Source of the DNA: an uncultured Bacilli bacterium
GTDB taxonomy: Bacteria > Bacillota_I > Bacilli_A > RF39 > UBA660
Length of the DNA stretch: 45,004 nucleotides
Direction: 5' to 3'
Assembly: GCA_934098555.1 (NCBI GenBank)
Contig: CAKOOQ010000006.1
Location: forward strand, 1 to 45,004
Part shown: in pieces, positions 17,011-26,100 of the stretch
How the letters are laid out: each line of letters begins with the position of its first letter
Position numbering within the stretch: position 1 is the stretch's first letter
Made by a program: the position numbers and the translations under genes
Notes under the pieces: model-generated
Databases searched by the model: none
The model's input: the letters and a program-made list of their open reading frames with translations, nothing else
What the model was told of the DNA's origin: nothing

Positions 17011-18027
17011 TTAGTGTTTAATGGTTTTAGCATAGATAAAGCCAAGTAGGAAAAAGATTAGTTCAAATATACCAAAGAGGATAGAAAGTGTTTCATATAA
17101 AAGAAGTTCTTTGGGGTAGTAAATACCGCAAAGTAAGGTAATAAGGTAAAGGATAAAAAGAAGAATAGGAAAGGTTATTTTTAAATATTTTTTCGGCAAG
17201 CATTCTTTTAAGTTATTCCCAGCAATGGAAAGCGTCATAAAAAGGTCAAACAACCAGGCAATTGAAATGACATTTTCGACTTTTTCGATGAAGTTAAAGA
17301 GTTTTATTTTTTTTAAAGCCATATATTCAGGATAACGGTAGATTTTAATAAGATTAGGTCCTAAGATACCGATAATAAATAAAGCAATTAAAATGACCGT
17401 TAAGGAAGAAAACAAATATTTAAAAACATATTTGTTTTTTTGTGTTTCAGCATTTAATAGAAGGAAAAAAGGGGTGGTACTGTAAAAGGTATAAGCTAAA
17501 ATGCCTTTTAAAAAAGAATCTATGTTTGTCGTCATAACGGGTAAAAAGGCTTCGACTTTAAAATTTTTTAATAAACCAAGGCCTGCTAAAAAGAAAAGCA
17601 GTAGGGATAAAGGCATTAGAATCTCCCCAACTTTACTAATCGTTGTAAGGCCATTTTTGCATGCTCGGTAAACGAGGAAAGGAATAGGTAAGGAGATATA
17701 GTAAATGGGGGATTTAAGAAGGAAAAAAGAGTCTGCAAAGGTTTGAAAAATAAAGGCAATTTGGGTATAAATTAGGATATTAAAAAGAAAGAAGATAAGG
17801 GTCAAAAGTAATTTTAAAAAACGAGATTGTTTTTTTAAAAAGTCACCTTGCAAACTATCTTTTAATTTGCCATAAGAAAAAATAAGTAAGGCACCTAGAA
17901 TTGAACCTAGTAAAGCACATAAATAAGCATCTTTGCCACATATTTTTAAAAGATAGGAAAAACCAAAACCGAGAAAAAAAACTCTTCCTAAAAAATAAGA
18001 TAAAATAAATACTTTGCGTTCATTCAT
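17011..18027 (-). CDS. Spore germination receptor permease subunit (GerAB/GerKB family)
   Basis: 338 residues with about ten hydrophobic segments, in the amino acid/polyamine/organocation-like plan of GerB subunits. Recognisable parts are the N-terminal ILSYFLGRVFFLG, the later YISLPIPFLVYRACKNGL, and the middle FLPVMTTNIDSFLKGIL (family: LLP...I...G). These subunits take part in germinant sensing with GerAA and the GerAC lipoprotein in the spore inner membrane. It is the third gene of the operon and overlaps gerAC by eight bases. The end faces the beta-helix gene with about 128 bases between them, where no clear terminator was found. The family is clear; the germinant is unknown. Confidence 0.85.
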   Translation of the reverse strand: MNERKVFILSYFLGRVFFLGFGFSYLLKICGKDAYLCALLGSILGALLIFSYGKLKDSLQGDFLKKQSRFLKLLLTLIFFLFNILIYTQIAFIFQTFADSFFLLKSPIYYISLPIPFLVYRACKNGLTTISKVGEILMPLSLLLFFLAGLGLLKNFKVEAFLPVMTTNIDSFLKGILAYTFYSTTPFFLLLNAETQKNKYVFKYLFSSLTVILIALFIIGILGPNLIKIYRYPEYMALKKIKLFNFIEKVENVISIAWLFDLFMTLSIAGNNLKECLPKKYLKITFPILLFILYLITLLCGIYYPKELLLYETLSILFGIFELIFFLLGFIYAKTIKH

Positions 18028-19090
18028 TGGGATTCACCTTGAAAATCAAACCATTTTTATTGATATCAATATTTGTTTTAACATCCTTTTTTAACGTATA
18101 CCAATGGCTTAATTCTTTCCTTTCTTTTATGTAATAACTATTTTGAATATCTAAAACATCACTTTCACTTTTTTGAATCTTAGTAAGAAGACGGTTTATT
18201 TTATCTTTCATTTCTTTTTCAGCTTCTTTACTTAAAATTTCATAGTTTTGGGCTACTCTAAAGTCAAGTTCACAATCGTCTTCCACGATACTTCCTTTTA
18301 AGTGACTTTCAATATGTAAAGTATCATCTAAAACACTCATTTTCGTATCACGGTTATGATAGAAATCAATAGTAATCGTTTTATCACTTTTATTTGGACA
18401 AGCCATTTTCATATAAGTGTTATCACTTGTATTTTTTAAAAGATTAAATAAAAAAGTTTCTTCTTCGTTTAAAATGTCAATGAGTTTATATTTTTGAAAT
18501 AGGCCTAAGCCGCTTAAAGCAAAACCTTCTCTTTCTTTTTTAATCGTATTTAAATAAGCATCTTTTTTATCCGCCACAAACCGGTTCATTAATGTTTCGA
18601 AGTCCATTGGTATGGCTATACTTGGCATGCTTTTAGTGTTAGAAAGTGTTTTTTCAATGGCTTCCGAAGTTGAGTCATCTTTCTTTTCATTTTCTAAGAT
18701 GTCCCTTGCTTTTCCTTCTAAAACGATTAAAGGATAAAATATATTACGAATGTTAGGCTCCCTTAAAATGTAGTCTGTGACGTCTTGCATGTAATTTCTC
18801 GCTATTTCCTCACTAAATAAAACGGCTTTGATATGGGCGAAATACGCTTCTTTATGTATCTTAAAACAGGCATTTGTGAAAGCTTCGGATATGGTCTTGC
18901 CGTTTGCCTTAACATAGTAAACTTTCTCATCACTATCTTTTTCACTATTTAAAATTTCGAAAGTCACTTCGTAATCTTCACCATAATCAATGGCAATTCC
19001 AGAGATAATCGCAAGGTCATTTAACTCTTGATAATCATAACAACCACTTATGAAAAAAGGAATGAGTAAAATAAGTAATAGTTTTTTCAT
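18020..19090 (-). CDS. Spore germination lipoprotein (GerAC/GerKC family)
   Basis: 356 residues. Lipoprotein signal with lipobox ISGC (Cys17), then YDYQELNDLAIISGIAIDYG, the family hallmark after the lipid-anchored Cys (in most members W-x-x-x-E-L). The C-terminal domain contains VAQNYEILSKEAEKEMKDKI, like the conserved part of GerAC. It is a soluble subunit tethered to the outer face of the spore inner membrane. It overlaps gerAA by four bases and gerAB by eight, so the three products are probably made in stoichiometric amounts. Confidence 0.88.
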   Translation of the reverse strand: MKKLLLILLIPFFISGCYDYQELNDLAIISGIAIDYGEDYEVTFEILNSEKDSDEKVYYVKANGKTISEAFTNACFKIHKEAYFAHIKAVLFSEEIARNYMQDVTDYILREPNIRNIFYPLIVLEGKARDILENEKKDDSTSEAIEKTLSNTKSMPSIAIPMDFETLMNRFVADKKDAYLNTIKKEREGFALSGLGLFQKYKLIDILNEEETFLFNLLKNTSDNTYMKMACPNKSDKTITIDFYHNRDTKMSVLDDTLHIESHLKGSIVEDDCELDFRVAQNYEILSKEAEKEMKDKINRLLTKIQKSESDVLDIQNSYYIKERKELSHWYTLKKDVKTNIDINKNGLIFKVNPNE

Positions 19091-20523
19091 TTGGTTATCC
19101 TCCTTTGTTTAGTGTAGTTTTGGTCTGTTAGTAAAGGACTACGTTCGGTATTTTTAGAAAAAGTATTTTTAAGAAGACCTTGTGTTAAATATTTGAAGTC
19201 AAAAGGGGCTAAAGGATAAAAATACGGTTCATCAAGACTTTTAATTTCAATAACATGAATGAGAAAGTAAATGAAAACTAAAACGATACCATATAGACCA
19301 TATAAGGCTGCTGAAAATAAAAATAAAATGCGAAAATAACGGGCGGCATCTACAAGTTCGGTCTCGGTAAAAATAAGACTTGTAATAAAGGTAAAAGCGA
19401 TTACAATAATCATAATGGGACTCACAAAACCAGCAGAAACGGCTGCTTCTCCGAGTATTAAAGCACCAAGTATGGAAATGGCACTACCATAGGTGTTGGG
19501 AAAACGAATATCACTTTCTCTTAAAATTTCATAAATAAAAAGCATCAAAATCGCCTCGACCAAAGTTGGAAAAGGAACATTACTTCTTTGGGCGGCAAAA
19601 TTAATAAGTAAAGAAGATGGAATCGTCTCGGGATTATAATTAATAAGAGCAATATATATGCCTGGGGCCATCATCGTAATAAAAAAACATAGAAAGCGTA
19701 AGATTTTTAAAAAGTTAATATTATTTGTTTTTCGATAGTCATCACTAACGGGATTAATAAAATCACTAAAAAAAGCCGGAAGAATAAGAGCAAAAGGAGA
19801 GGTATCTACTAAAATAACAATTTTTCCAGCCATTAAGGAACTGGAAACATAATCTGGTCGTTCCGTTTTAATGACGGTTGGAAAGTGGGTTTTATTTTCC
19901 TCTTCTAAATATTCTGCGATAACACCTGAATCAATAATGCCATCAATGTCTATTTTTTTGAGACTTTGATACACTTTATCTAAACTATCTTTTTTGGCAA
20001 TATCATCGAAATATAAAATATTTAAAGTTGTCTTTGTCTTTCTTCCTATCACAACATTTAAAGCCTTTAAAGTACTTGATTTAATTCTTCTTTTAACAAG
20101 ACCCAGATTAATTTGAATATTTTCCGTAAAGGCATCTTTGGGTCCAAAGACAGCCTGTTCGGTTGTAGCCTCTGGTATGCCTCTTGTAATATCCGCTTTG
20201 GTTTCTAAAGCTAGAATCTCATTATTTTTAATAACAATTGTAAAACCATTGGTAATATAAAACTCGATTTCATCGGCCTTTTTTAAAATCACTGTATGAG
20301 GGGCTGGAATTAAGCTTTGGATATCTTTGAAAGATTTCTTTTTTAAAGCATTTAAAAGAGTCATATTCTTTAAAATATAATCATTTACTTTATCACTACC
20401 TGTGACACTTTCCAAATATAAAACATAAATCGTGGTATAAAAATTAATTTTAATATTTTTAACAACAAAGTCCGTATTTTTTTCAAATTGTTTTTCTATT
20501 TGTTTTAAGATTTTGTTTTGCAT
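19087..20523 (-). CDS. Spore germination receptor subunit GerAA/GerKA family
   Basis: 478 residues from the chosen ATG, which has GGTGAT seven bases upstream; a start four codons earlier lacks an RBS. The soluble N-terminal ~240 residues contain SVTGSDKVNDYIL and IIDSGVIAEYLEE. The membrane part carries the family motifs RPDYVSSSLMAGKIVILVD, FFSDFINPVSDDYRK, RSNVPFPTLVEA, EILRESDIRFPNTYGSAISI and GEAAVSAGFVSP. It is the first gene of an A-C-B operon on the minus strand, divergent from the rRNA methyltransferase gene. Presence of a complete receptor suggests an endospore former. No sporulation gene other than these is in view. Confidence 0.92.
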   Translation of the reverse strand: MQNKILKQIEKQFEKNTDFVVKNIKINFYTTIYVLYLESVTGSDKVNDYILKNMTLLNALKKKSFKDIQSLIPAPHTVILKKADEIEFYITNGFTIVIKNNEILALETKADITRGIPEATTEQAVFGPKDAFTENIQINLGLVKRRIKSSTLKALNVVIGRKTKTTLNILYFDDIAKKDSLDKVYQSLKKIDIDGIIDSGVIAEYLEEENKTHFPTVIKTERPDYVSSSLMAGKIVILVDTSPFALILPAFFSDFINPVSDDYRKTNNINFLKILRFLCFFITMMAPGIYIALINYNPETIPSSLLINFAAQRSNVPFPTLVEAILMLFIYEILRESDIRFPNTYGSAISILGALILGEAAVSAGFVSPIMIIVIAFTFITSLIFTETELVDAARYFRILFLFSAALYGLYGIVLVFIYFLIHVIEIKSLDEPYFYPLAPFDFKYLTQGLLKNTFSKNTERSPLLTDQNYTKQRRITK

Positions 20524-20624
20524 AGATATCACCATTTTTAATATGAAGCAAAGAAAAAAAATTATGCGTTTCTTGCAAAATTCATAAGCTTATGATACTC
20601 TTTTAAAAAGAAAGCGATGGTCTT

Positions 20625-21821
20625 ATGCAAGTACATATTGAAAAATTTGATTATGAAGGAAGAGGACTTTGTCATGTGGATGGGAAAGTGACATTTGTTT
20701 CTAAAGCATTAAAGGATGAAGACGTGGAGGTAAGTTTAGAAAAAAGTGAAAAGCATTATAATTTAGCAAAAATTAATAAAGTGATTAAAAAAAGTAAAGA
20801 CAGAATTCCATCTTTTTGTCCTTATAGTCATATGTGTGGTGGATGTACTTTCTACTGTGTTTCTTATGATACCTCTTTAAAATATAAAAAAGAGATGATT
20901 AGTGATTTATTTAGGCAAAATAATATTTCTTTTCCCTTGCTAGAAATGGTTCCTTCAAGACCTGTTTTAGGCTATCGTAATAAAGTAAGTTTAAAGGTTC
21001 AAAAAGGAAAATTCGGCTACTATGAAGAACAAAGTCATTGTTTTCTTCCTATCCAAAATTGTGACTTATTAGACGATGCGCTACAAAGTCTTTTAAGGGA
21101 TTTTGCCCTGTTTCATTTTCAAAATGGCGAGCTTGTCATTCAAACAAATAGTAAAGGGGATATTCTTTTAAATATTAAAACACAAGATGAAATTTCTATT
21201 TTAGAAGAATTGACTCAAAAACATTCGATTAAAGGTATTTTACTTAACAATAAACTCGTTTATGGAACCAATACTTTAGAAGAGGAAAGAGGAAATATTC
21301 AATATCGTTATTCTTTTCATTCCTTTTTTCAAGTCAATGCCTATATTTCTGAAAAGATAAAAGAAGATGTCATGGATTATGTGAGGCCTAAAGATGAAGT
21401 ATATGATCTTTACTGTGGAGTAGGTTTTTTTTCCCTTCCTTTAGCCTTAAGGGCAAAGAGTGTTATTGGTATTGAAGAAAACAAAGAAGCTATTTTAATG
21501 GCTTTAGAAAATGCACGATTAAATCATATTGAAAATGCTTCTTTTAACGTTGGCAAAGTAGAAGAAATTTTACCTAAAGTACATCATGATATTACGCTTG
21601 CCTTAGTAGATCCACCAAGAAGTGGCTTAAAACCTGTTGTTATAAAGACACTTGTGGATGCTAATATTCCTAAAATTTTATATATTTCTTGTCATCCCTT
21701 AACCTTAGTAAGAGACTTAAAAGAGTTTACCAAATACTATGAAATTGCATCCATAAAGCTTTACGACATGTTTGCTTACAGTAAGCATGTAGAATGCCTT
21801 TGTGTTTTAGAAAGAAAATAA
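20625..21821 (+). CDS. rlmD: 23S rRNA (uracil-5-)-methyltransferase, RlmD/RlmCD family
   Basis: 398 residues. Short N-terminal TRAM-like domain (MQVHIEKFDYEGRGLCHVDG) and an Fe-S motif, CPYSHMCGGCTFYC, with a further Cys in PIQNCDLL. The SAM motif is YDLYCGVGFFSLPLA, then LVDPPRSGL and the catalytic-Cys block YISCHPLTLVRDL (usual form SCNPATLARD, so His replaces Asn here). It transfers methyl from SAM to C5 of uridine in 23S rRNA (or tRNA in TrmA-like members). It is about 50 residues shorter than typical Bacillus members, mostly in the N-terminal domain. Bacillota versions often modify two sites (RlmCD). The substrate cannot be told from sequence. Confidence 0.88.
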   Translation: MQVHIEKFDYEGRGLCHVDGKVTFVSKALKDEDVEVSLEKSEKHYNLAKINKVIKKSKDRIPSFCPYSHMCGGCTFYCVSYDTSLKYKKEMISDLFRQNNISFPLLEMVPSRPVLGYRNKVSLKVQKGKFGYYEEQSHCFLPIQNCDLLDDALQSLLRDFALFHFQNGELVIQTNSKGDILLNIKTQDEISILEELTQKHSIKGILLNNKLVYGTNTLEEERGNIQYRYSFHSFFQVNAYISEKIKEDVMDYVRPKDEVYDLYCGVGFFSLPLALRAKSVIGIEENKEAILMALENARLNHIENASFNVGKVEEILPKVHHDITLALVDPPRSGLKPVVIKTLVDANIPKILYISCHPLTLVRDLKEFTKYYEIASIKLYDMFAYSKHVECLCVLERK

Positions 21822-21823
21822 TT

Positions 21824-22297
21824 ATGAAAGATTTTAAAATAATAAATTTTGATTTAGAGAATATTGAACATATAAAATTATTAAATAATTTTATTTCATC
21901 CTCTGGGAGTGAATTAGTATCAAGTAATGTATCTAGATTTGTTACTAGAAATTTAGAATTAAATAAGAAAGATAATATCACAAATGTTTTTATTATAGAT
22001 AATGACAATAATAAAATAGGTTTAGCATTTTTAAATTATCATCCTAAAAAAGAATGTAATGGTGTTATGCTTCCGGAAGAAATAGAAATAGGTTTGGGCT
22101 TATTACCTGAGTATAGAGGAAAACATTTTGGAACATTATTTGAAAAAGAGTTTAGCGAGTATTTACTTAATAAATATCAAAACTTTAATGAGATTGTTGC
22201 TAGAGTTGATGATGATAATATTAAATCTAAAACGGCCGTTATGAATTCTGGCTTTGTTCATATACAAGATGATGAATATCATTATAAGAGAAGATAA
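21824..22297 (+). CDS. GNAT-family N-acetyltransferase
   Basis: 157 residues from the ATG two bases after the upstream stop; longer readings overlap that gene and have no RBS. Motif A is seen in EIGLGLLPEYRGKHFGTLFEKEF (acetyl-CoA pyrophosphate loop R-G-K-x-x-G-T), followed by VARVDDDNIKSKTAVMNSGFVHI, the N-x-x-S-x-x-x-x-x-x-x-G-F block. It is probably co-translated with the methyltransferase gene. The AT content is higher than that of the upstream gene. The substrate is unknown. Confidence 0.8.
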   Translation: MKDFKIINFDLENIEHIKLLNNFISSSGSELVSSNVSRFVTRNLELNKKDNITNVFIIDNDNNKIGLAFLNYHPKKECNGVMLPEEIEIGLGLLPEYRGKHFGTLFEKEFSEYLLNKYQNFNEIVARVDDDNIKSKTAVMNSGFVHIQDDEYHYKRR

Positions 22298-22501
22298 TAA
22301 TTAACTTCATATATTATTTATTCGGGGAGCAGTAACTCTAGACCTGTAAAATTTATGGTGGTTTCTGTCGAAAGTTTCGTAGACAAGACGATATTAGATG
22401 TCTTAAAAAATTTCAATTAAATGAGAATTCAATTTATGTAAATAAAAGTACTAAGTTTTATAGTATAATCTAGATGTAGTAATACTAGAATGAGGTGAAG
22501 T
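22298..22501 (+). other. Intergenic region with a possible coding relic
   Basis: 204 bases. From 22325 to 22420 a 31-codon open stretch reads GSSNSRPVKFMVVSVESFVD..., more protein-like than its surroundings but without a start codon, so it may be a gene relic or chance. TATAAT at 22464-22469 is a probable -10 box for the next gene. No convincing -35 was found. Confidence 0.3.
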
Positions 22502-23074
22502 ATGCAAAATAAAGATTGGCGTAATTATCAAAATAGAACTTTAAATGATAAAGTGGATAATTTATTAATAGAATTTTTAACGAAATATAATGATATAAAG
22601 ACGATTGTTGATTTAGGCTGTGGTGCCGGTAATGAATCGGTTTATCTCTTACGAAAGGGTTATAAAGTCACAGCGGTTGATAGACAATTAAACAAATCTT
22701 TTATATTAGATAGATTAACAGAAGAGGAAAAAAATAGTGTTTCTTTTATAGAAAGTGATTTTAAAAATTTAATATTACCTCAGACAGATTGTGTAATAGC
22801 CATGTTTAGCATCCCTTTTTGTGAGCCAATATATTTTGACGAGTTATGGGATAAAATTTATTCTTCTTTAAATAATAATGGCTATTTTGTTGGCCAATTA
22901 TTTGGTAATAGAGATGCTTGGGCAAAGTTAGATTCGGTAAACACTTTCACTAAAAAAGAGGTATTAGAAAAACTTTCAAAATATGAGATACTTCTTTTAG
23001 ATGAAAAGGAGTATGTAAGGGAAAGGGACAATAAAAAGTGGCATTATTTTAATATCATAGCTAGAAAAAAATAA
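22502..23074 (+). CDS. Class I SAM-dependent methyltransferase (TehB-like)
   Basis: 190 residues. SAM motif I is TIVDLGCGAGNESVYLLRKGY with the acidic VTAVDRQ strand end. Motif II/III is QTDCVIAMFSIPFCEP, and GYFVGQLFGNRDAW fills the usual post-III position. The spacing and the length match small TehB/YwgB-like methyltransferases that act on small molecules. RBS is gaggtga. The gene is monocistronic, with a terminator directly after it. The substrate is not predictable. Confidence 0.75.
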   Translation: MQNKDWRNYQNRTLNDKVDNLLIEFLTKYNDIKTIVDLGCGAGNESVYLLRKGYKVTAVDRQLNKSFILDRLTEEEKNSVSFIESDFKNLILPQTDCVIAMFSIPFCEPIYFDELWDKIYSSLNNNGYFVGQLFGNRDAWAKLDSVNTFTKKEVLEKLSKYEILLLDEKEYVRERDNKKWHYFNIIARKK

Positions 23075-23101
23075 AGTCAAGATAAAAACTTGGCTTTTTT
23101 T
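23074..23101 (+). terminator. Rho-independent terminator
   Basis: AAGTCAAG (23074-23081) pairs with CTTGGCTT (23089-23096, one G-T pair) over a seven-base loop, with a T tail. The -35 of the next promoter lies in its right arm. Confidence 0.7.
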
Positions 23102-23118
23102 CACGCAAACTGTATAAT
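23090..23118 (+). promoter_or_regulatory. Promoter of the helicase operon
   Basis: TTGGCT (23090-23095), 17 bases, TATAAT (23113-23118), 27 bases before the chosen ATG. The overlap with the terminator stem means readthrough and initiation compete for the same DNA. Confidence 0.5.
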
Positions 23119-23145
23119 AAATATAGATGATAAGTGGGTGGAACG

Positions 23146-26100
23146 ATGATAAAAAATGTTTTTGATATTAATCATTTCAATGTCTTTAGTGACGAAGAAA
23201 ATTATTATTTTTTTAGAGCTCTTGAAGATGGAGATATTAAGTTAATCCAAAATAAGACAATTGTAGATGAAAAAGGAAATCTAAAAAAGCTTGTCACAGA
23301 TAGAGAAGTTTATGGTGAAACTATTTTTAAAAAGAGTGATGCCCTATCTTTAGAACAGATGGTAGAACATGTTAAAATGAATTACAATAAACATACTAAT
23401 TGTATTTCTTTTTCGACAAATGCCAATGTTGCTTTAGACTATGGACGCAACGTATTTCACGATAAATATGTTATGTTAAAAGTACCTAAAGATGAAGCCG
23501 ACAAAAAACTTATTTTTGCTGGGCCATACATGCTTGAACAAATAAATCAAAAATTAGAAGATTATTATCACAGTTTAAAGCAAAACCAGAAAGAAGATGC
23601 TCTTGTCAAATATTATTTTGATTTTATTAATAATGCTAGTAATGAAGAACAATTGGATAAGGTAAGAAAAATGATAACCGAAGATTATGTTAACGAATCA
23701 GATAGCATTTTTGTAGGAGGTCTAGACAAAATAACAAATTCATTAAATTATGGTGCTCTTAATCAAGAACAAAATTTTTTGAAAAATAAAATTTATTTAA
23801 AAATGGATATTATGAATCGACACCAGCAAGTGTTGAAAAAAATTGGCAATCGTTTTTTAATTCATACCATTGGTAATGCGTTTTCTTCTATAGAATTTAT
23901 CCATTACAATGATGTTGAAGGCGGTATTAAGGAAGTAAGTCCCGAAATTATGGATGTTTTATCTTTACTTCAACAGTTAGAGGAAACACCTCTTATACAA
24001 GAACTCAAAGAAGAAGTTATCAAGAAAATAAATGAAGGTGTTAAAATGACTACTCATTTTGACTTAGAACAATACGATACGAATGCTTTTAAAAAGAGTT
24101 TAGATTTAGAAAAAGTTTATGAACTTACTAAAGGTCGAATGTCTTATCAAAAAGCTATTACTACCTACACGAAAACGTATACCCTCGTTAAATCAAAACT
24201 TCGAAAAGAAAAAAGTCTTTCTTTATTGAAAGAAATCATCAATGATAGAAAATATGATGCTGTTATCGAAAAGATGAGAGAAAAGACTTACGGTATTGAA
24301 AGTGGACTTACGAACCGCATTTCTAGTAAAGGCAATATAAGGCTAAGTGAATCTGTAAATTTACAAATAGTAGAAAGTGAACGTTATTTACTTGATTATG
24401 TAAATAAAATGGATATTTCTAAATTAGAAGACGTGTTGCAAAATCCTTTTGCAGAGTTACAAAGTTTGATTGTGAGTAATTACAAAGAGGAGCCATCATT
24501 TGATGCTTGGTTTTTAAATAATCTTTTTGGTTTAATTGACTGGTCCTATTATAATGTTCAGGAAAATTTAAGCGAAAGTCAAAAAAAATTACTATTAACG
24601 AATAGTTTTCCTAAAAATAGTTTAGGAAAAATTTATCATAAATTGAAAGAAAAAAAATTTGATGATAAGGCGATAGTTAACATATTTTTAATGTGGATTA
24701 TTAGGAAAATGGATAAAGTGGATGCAAACAATTGCGTATCCCTAGATGAATTAGAAGAATTTTTTGGATGCAATAAAATCAAAAATACGCAAATTATTTT
24801 AAAACCCTATCAAAGAGAAGCTATCCAAAATATTAATGAAGCTTACAAATATCATGATTTTACATCAGTCATTTTACCAACCGGCACAGGTAAAAGTTAT
24901 GTTTCTTTAGCTGAAATGCACTATATGGAAACCGAAATCAATAAATTAGATAAAAATAAACATGCACGCATGCTTTATTTAGCACCAAATGAATATATTT
25001 TAAACCAATTAGAACGTATTATTGCTCTAAATTACCGTTCTAATTATCCTTTTTATTATCGTGATAAAGAAATTGTTAAAAGTGTTTTCCCTAATTTGAC
25101 ATTATGTACTTATCAGTATTTGAACCAGGGAAAAGGTAACTCTGATATCATCAACAATAAATATGATTTTATTGTTTTAGATGAGCTTCATCGGGCAGGA
25201 GCTAGTGAATGGCAAAAAAGTATAGATAAATTATTAGAAAATCAGACAGCTAAAGTACTCGGTATGACGGCAACCCCAGAAAGAGATACGGATAAAAGAG
25301 ATATGACAGAGATTTTTGCTAAAAAATATGGTTACACCGAAGAAGAAATTTTAGCAGAAAAACACTTATCTTACAATATGGATTTATTAGATGCGATAGA
25401 AAGAGGAATTATTCACAATCCAAAAGTTATAAATTGTGAATATTCTCTTATAAAAGATGGTAGTTTGGATGAACTCGAATTAAAAATAGATGATATTATA
25501 GATGAGAGCAAAAAAAAATCCAAAAAAAGTGACTATGAAAGAATAAGAAAAGAAATTAATGAAGCCGATGGCATTGATAAAATTCTAAATGAAAATTTGA
25601 CTTCGGATGGTAAATATATTGTTTTTATTCCAGTGGCTAGAAAGAAAAATGGGGCTTATACAAATACCGAATCCGGTAAAGAACTAACCGAAACGCAAGC
25701 TCAAAGTATGATAAAAGCTTATCAAAATTTAATGAATCAATTATTATTTTCGGGACAATATTTAAAAAAGCATCACAAACCATTACAAAATATATATCAT
25801 AAGATTAAGCAAAAAGAAGTACTATCTAAAGAAGAATTGAACTATTTAAATGAGGAAAAAGAAAATATCTTATTGCTTGTCAAATTACACATAAATAATA
25901 TGCCTAATGCCCTTCAAACATTAGCCAATGATATGGCTTTGGCAATTATTAACTATATGAATTGGACACCTCTTATTGATACTAAAATAGCATCTATTTT
26001 AAAAAATGAATTAAAAGATGAAATCGAAACGTATTGTATGTTATCGGATAACTCCCAAAAACAAAATGCCAAAAATTTAGCAAACTTTAATTCCTCAAAA

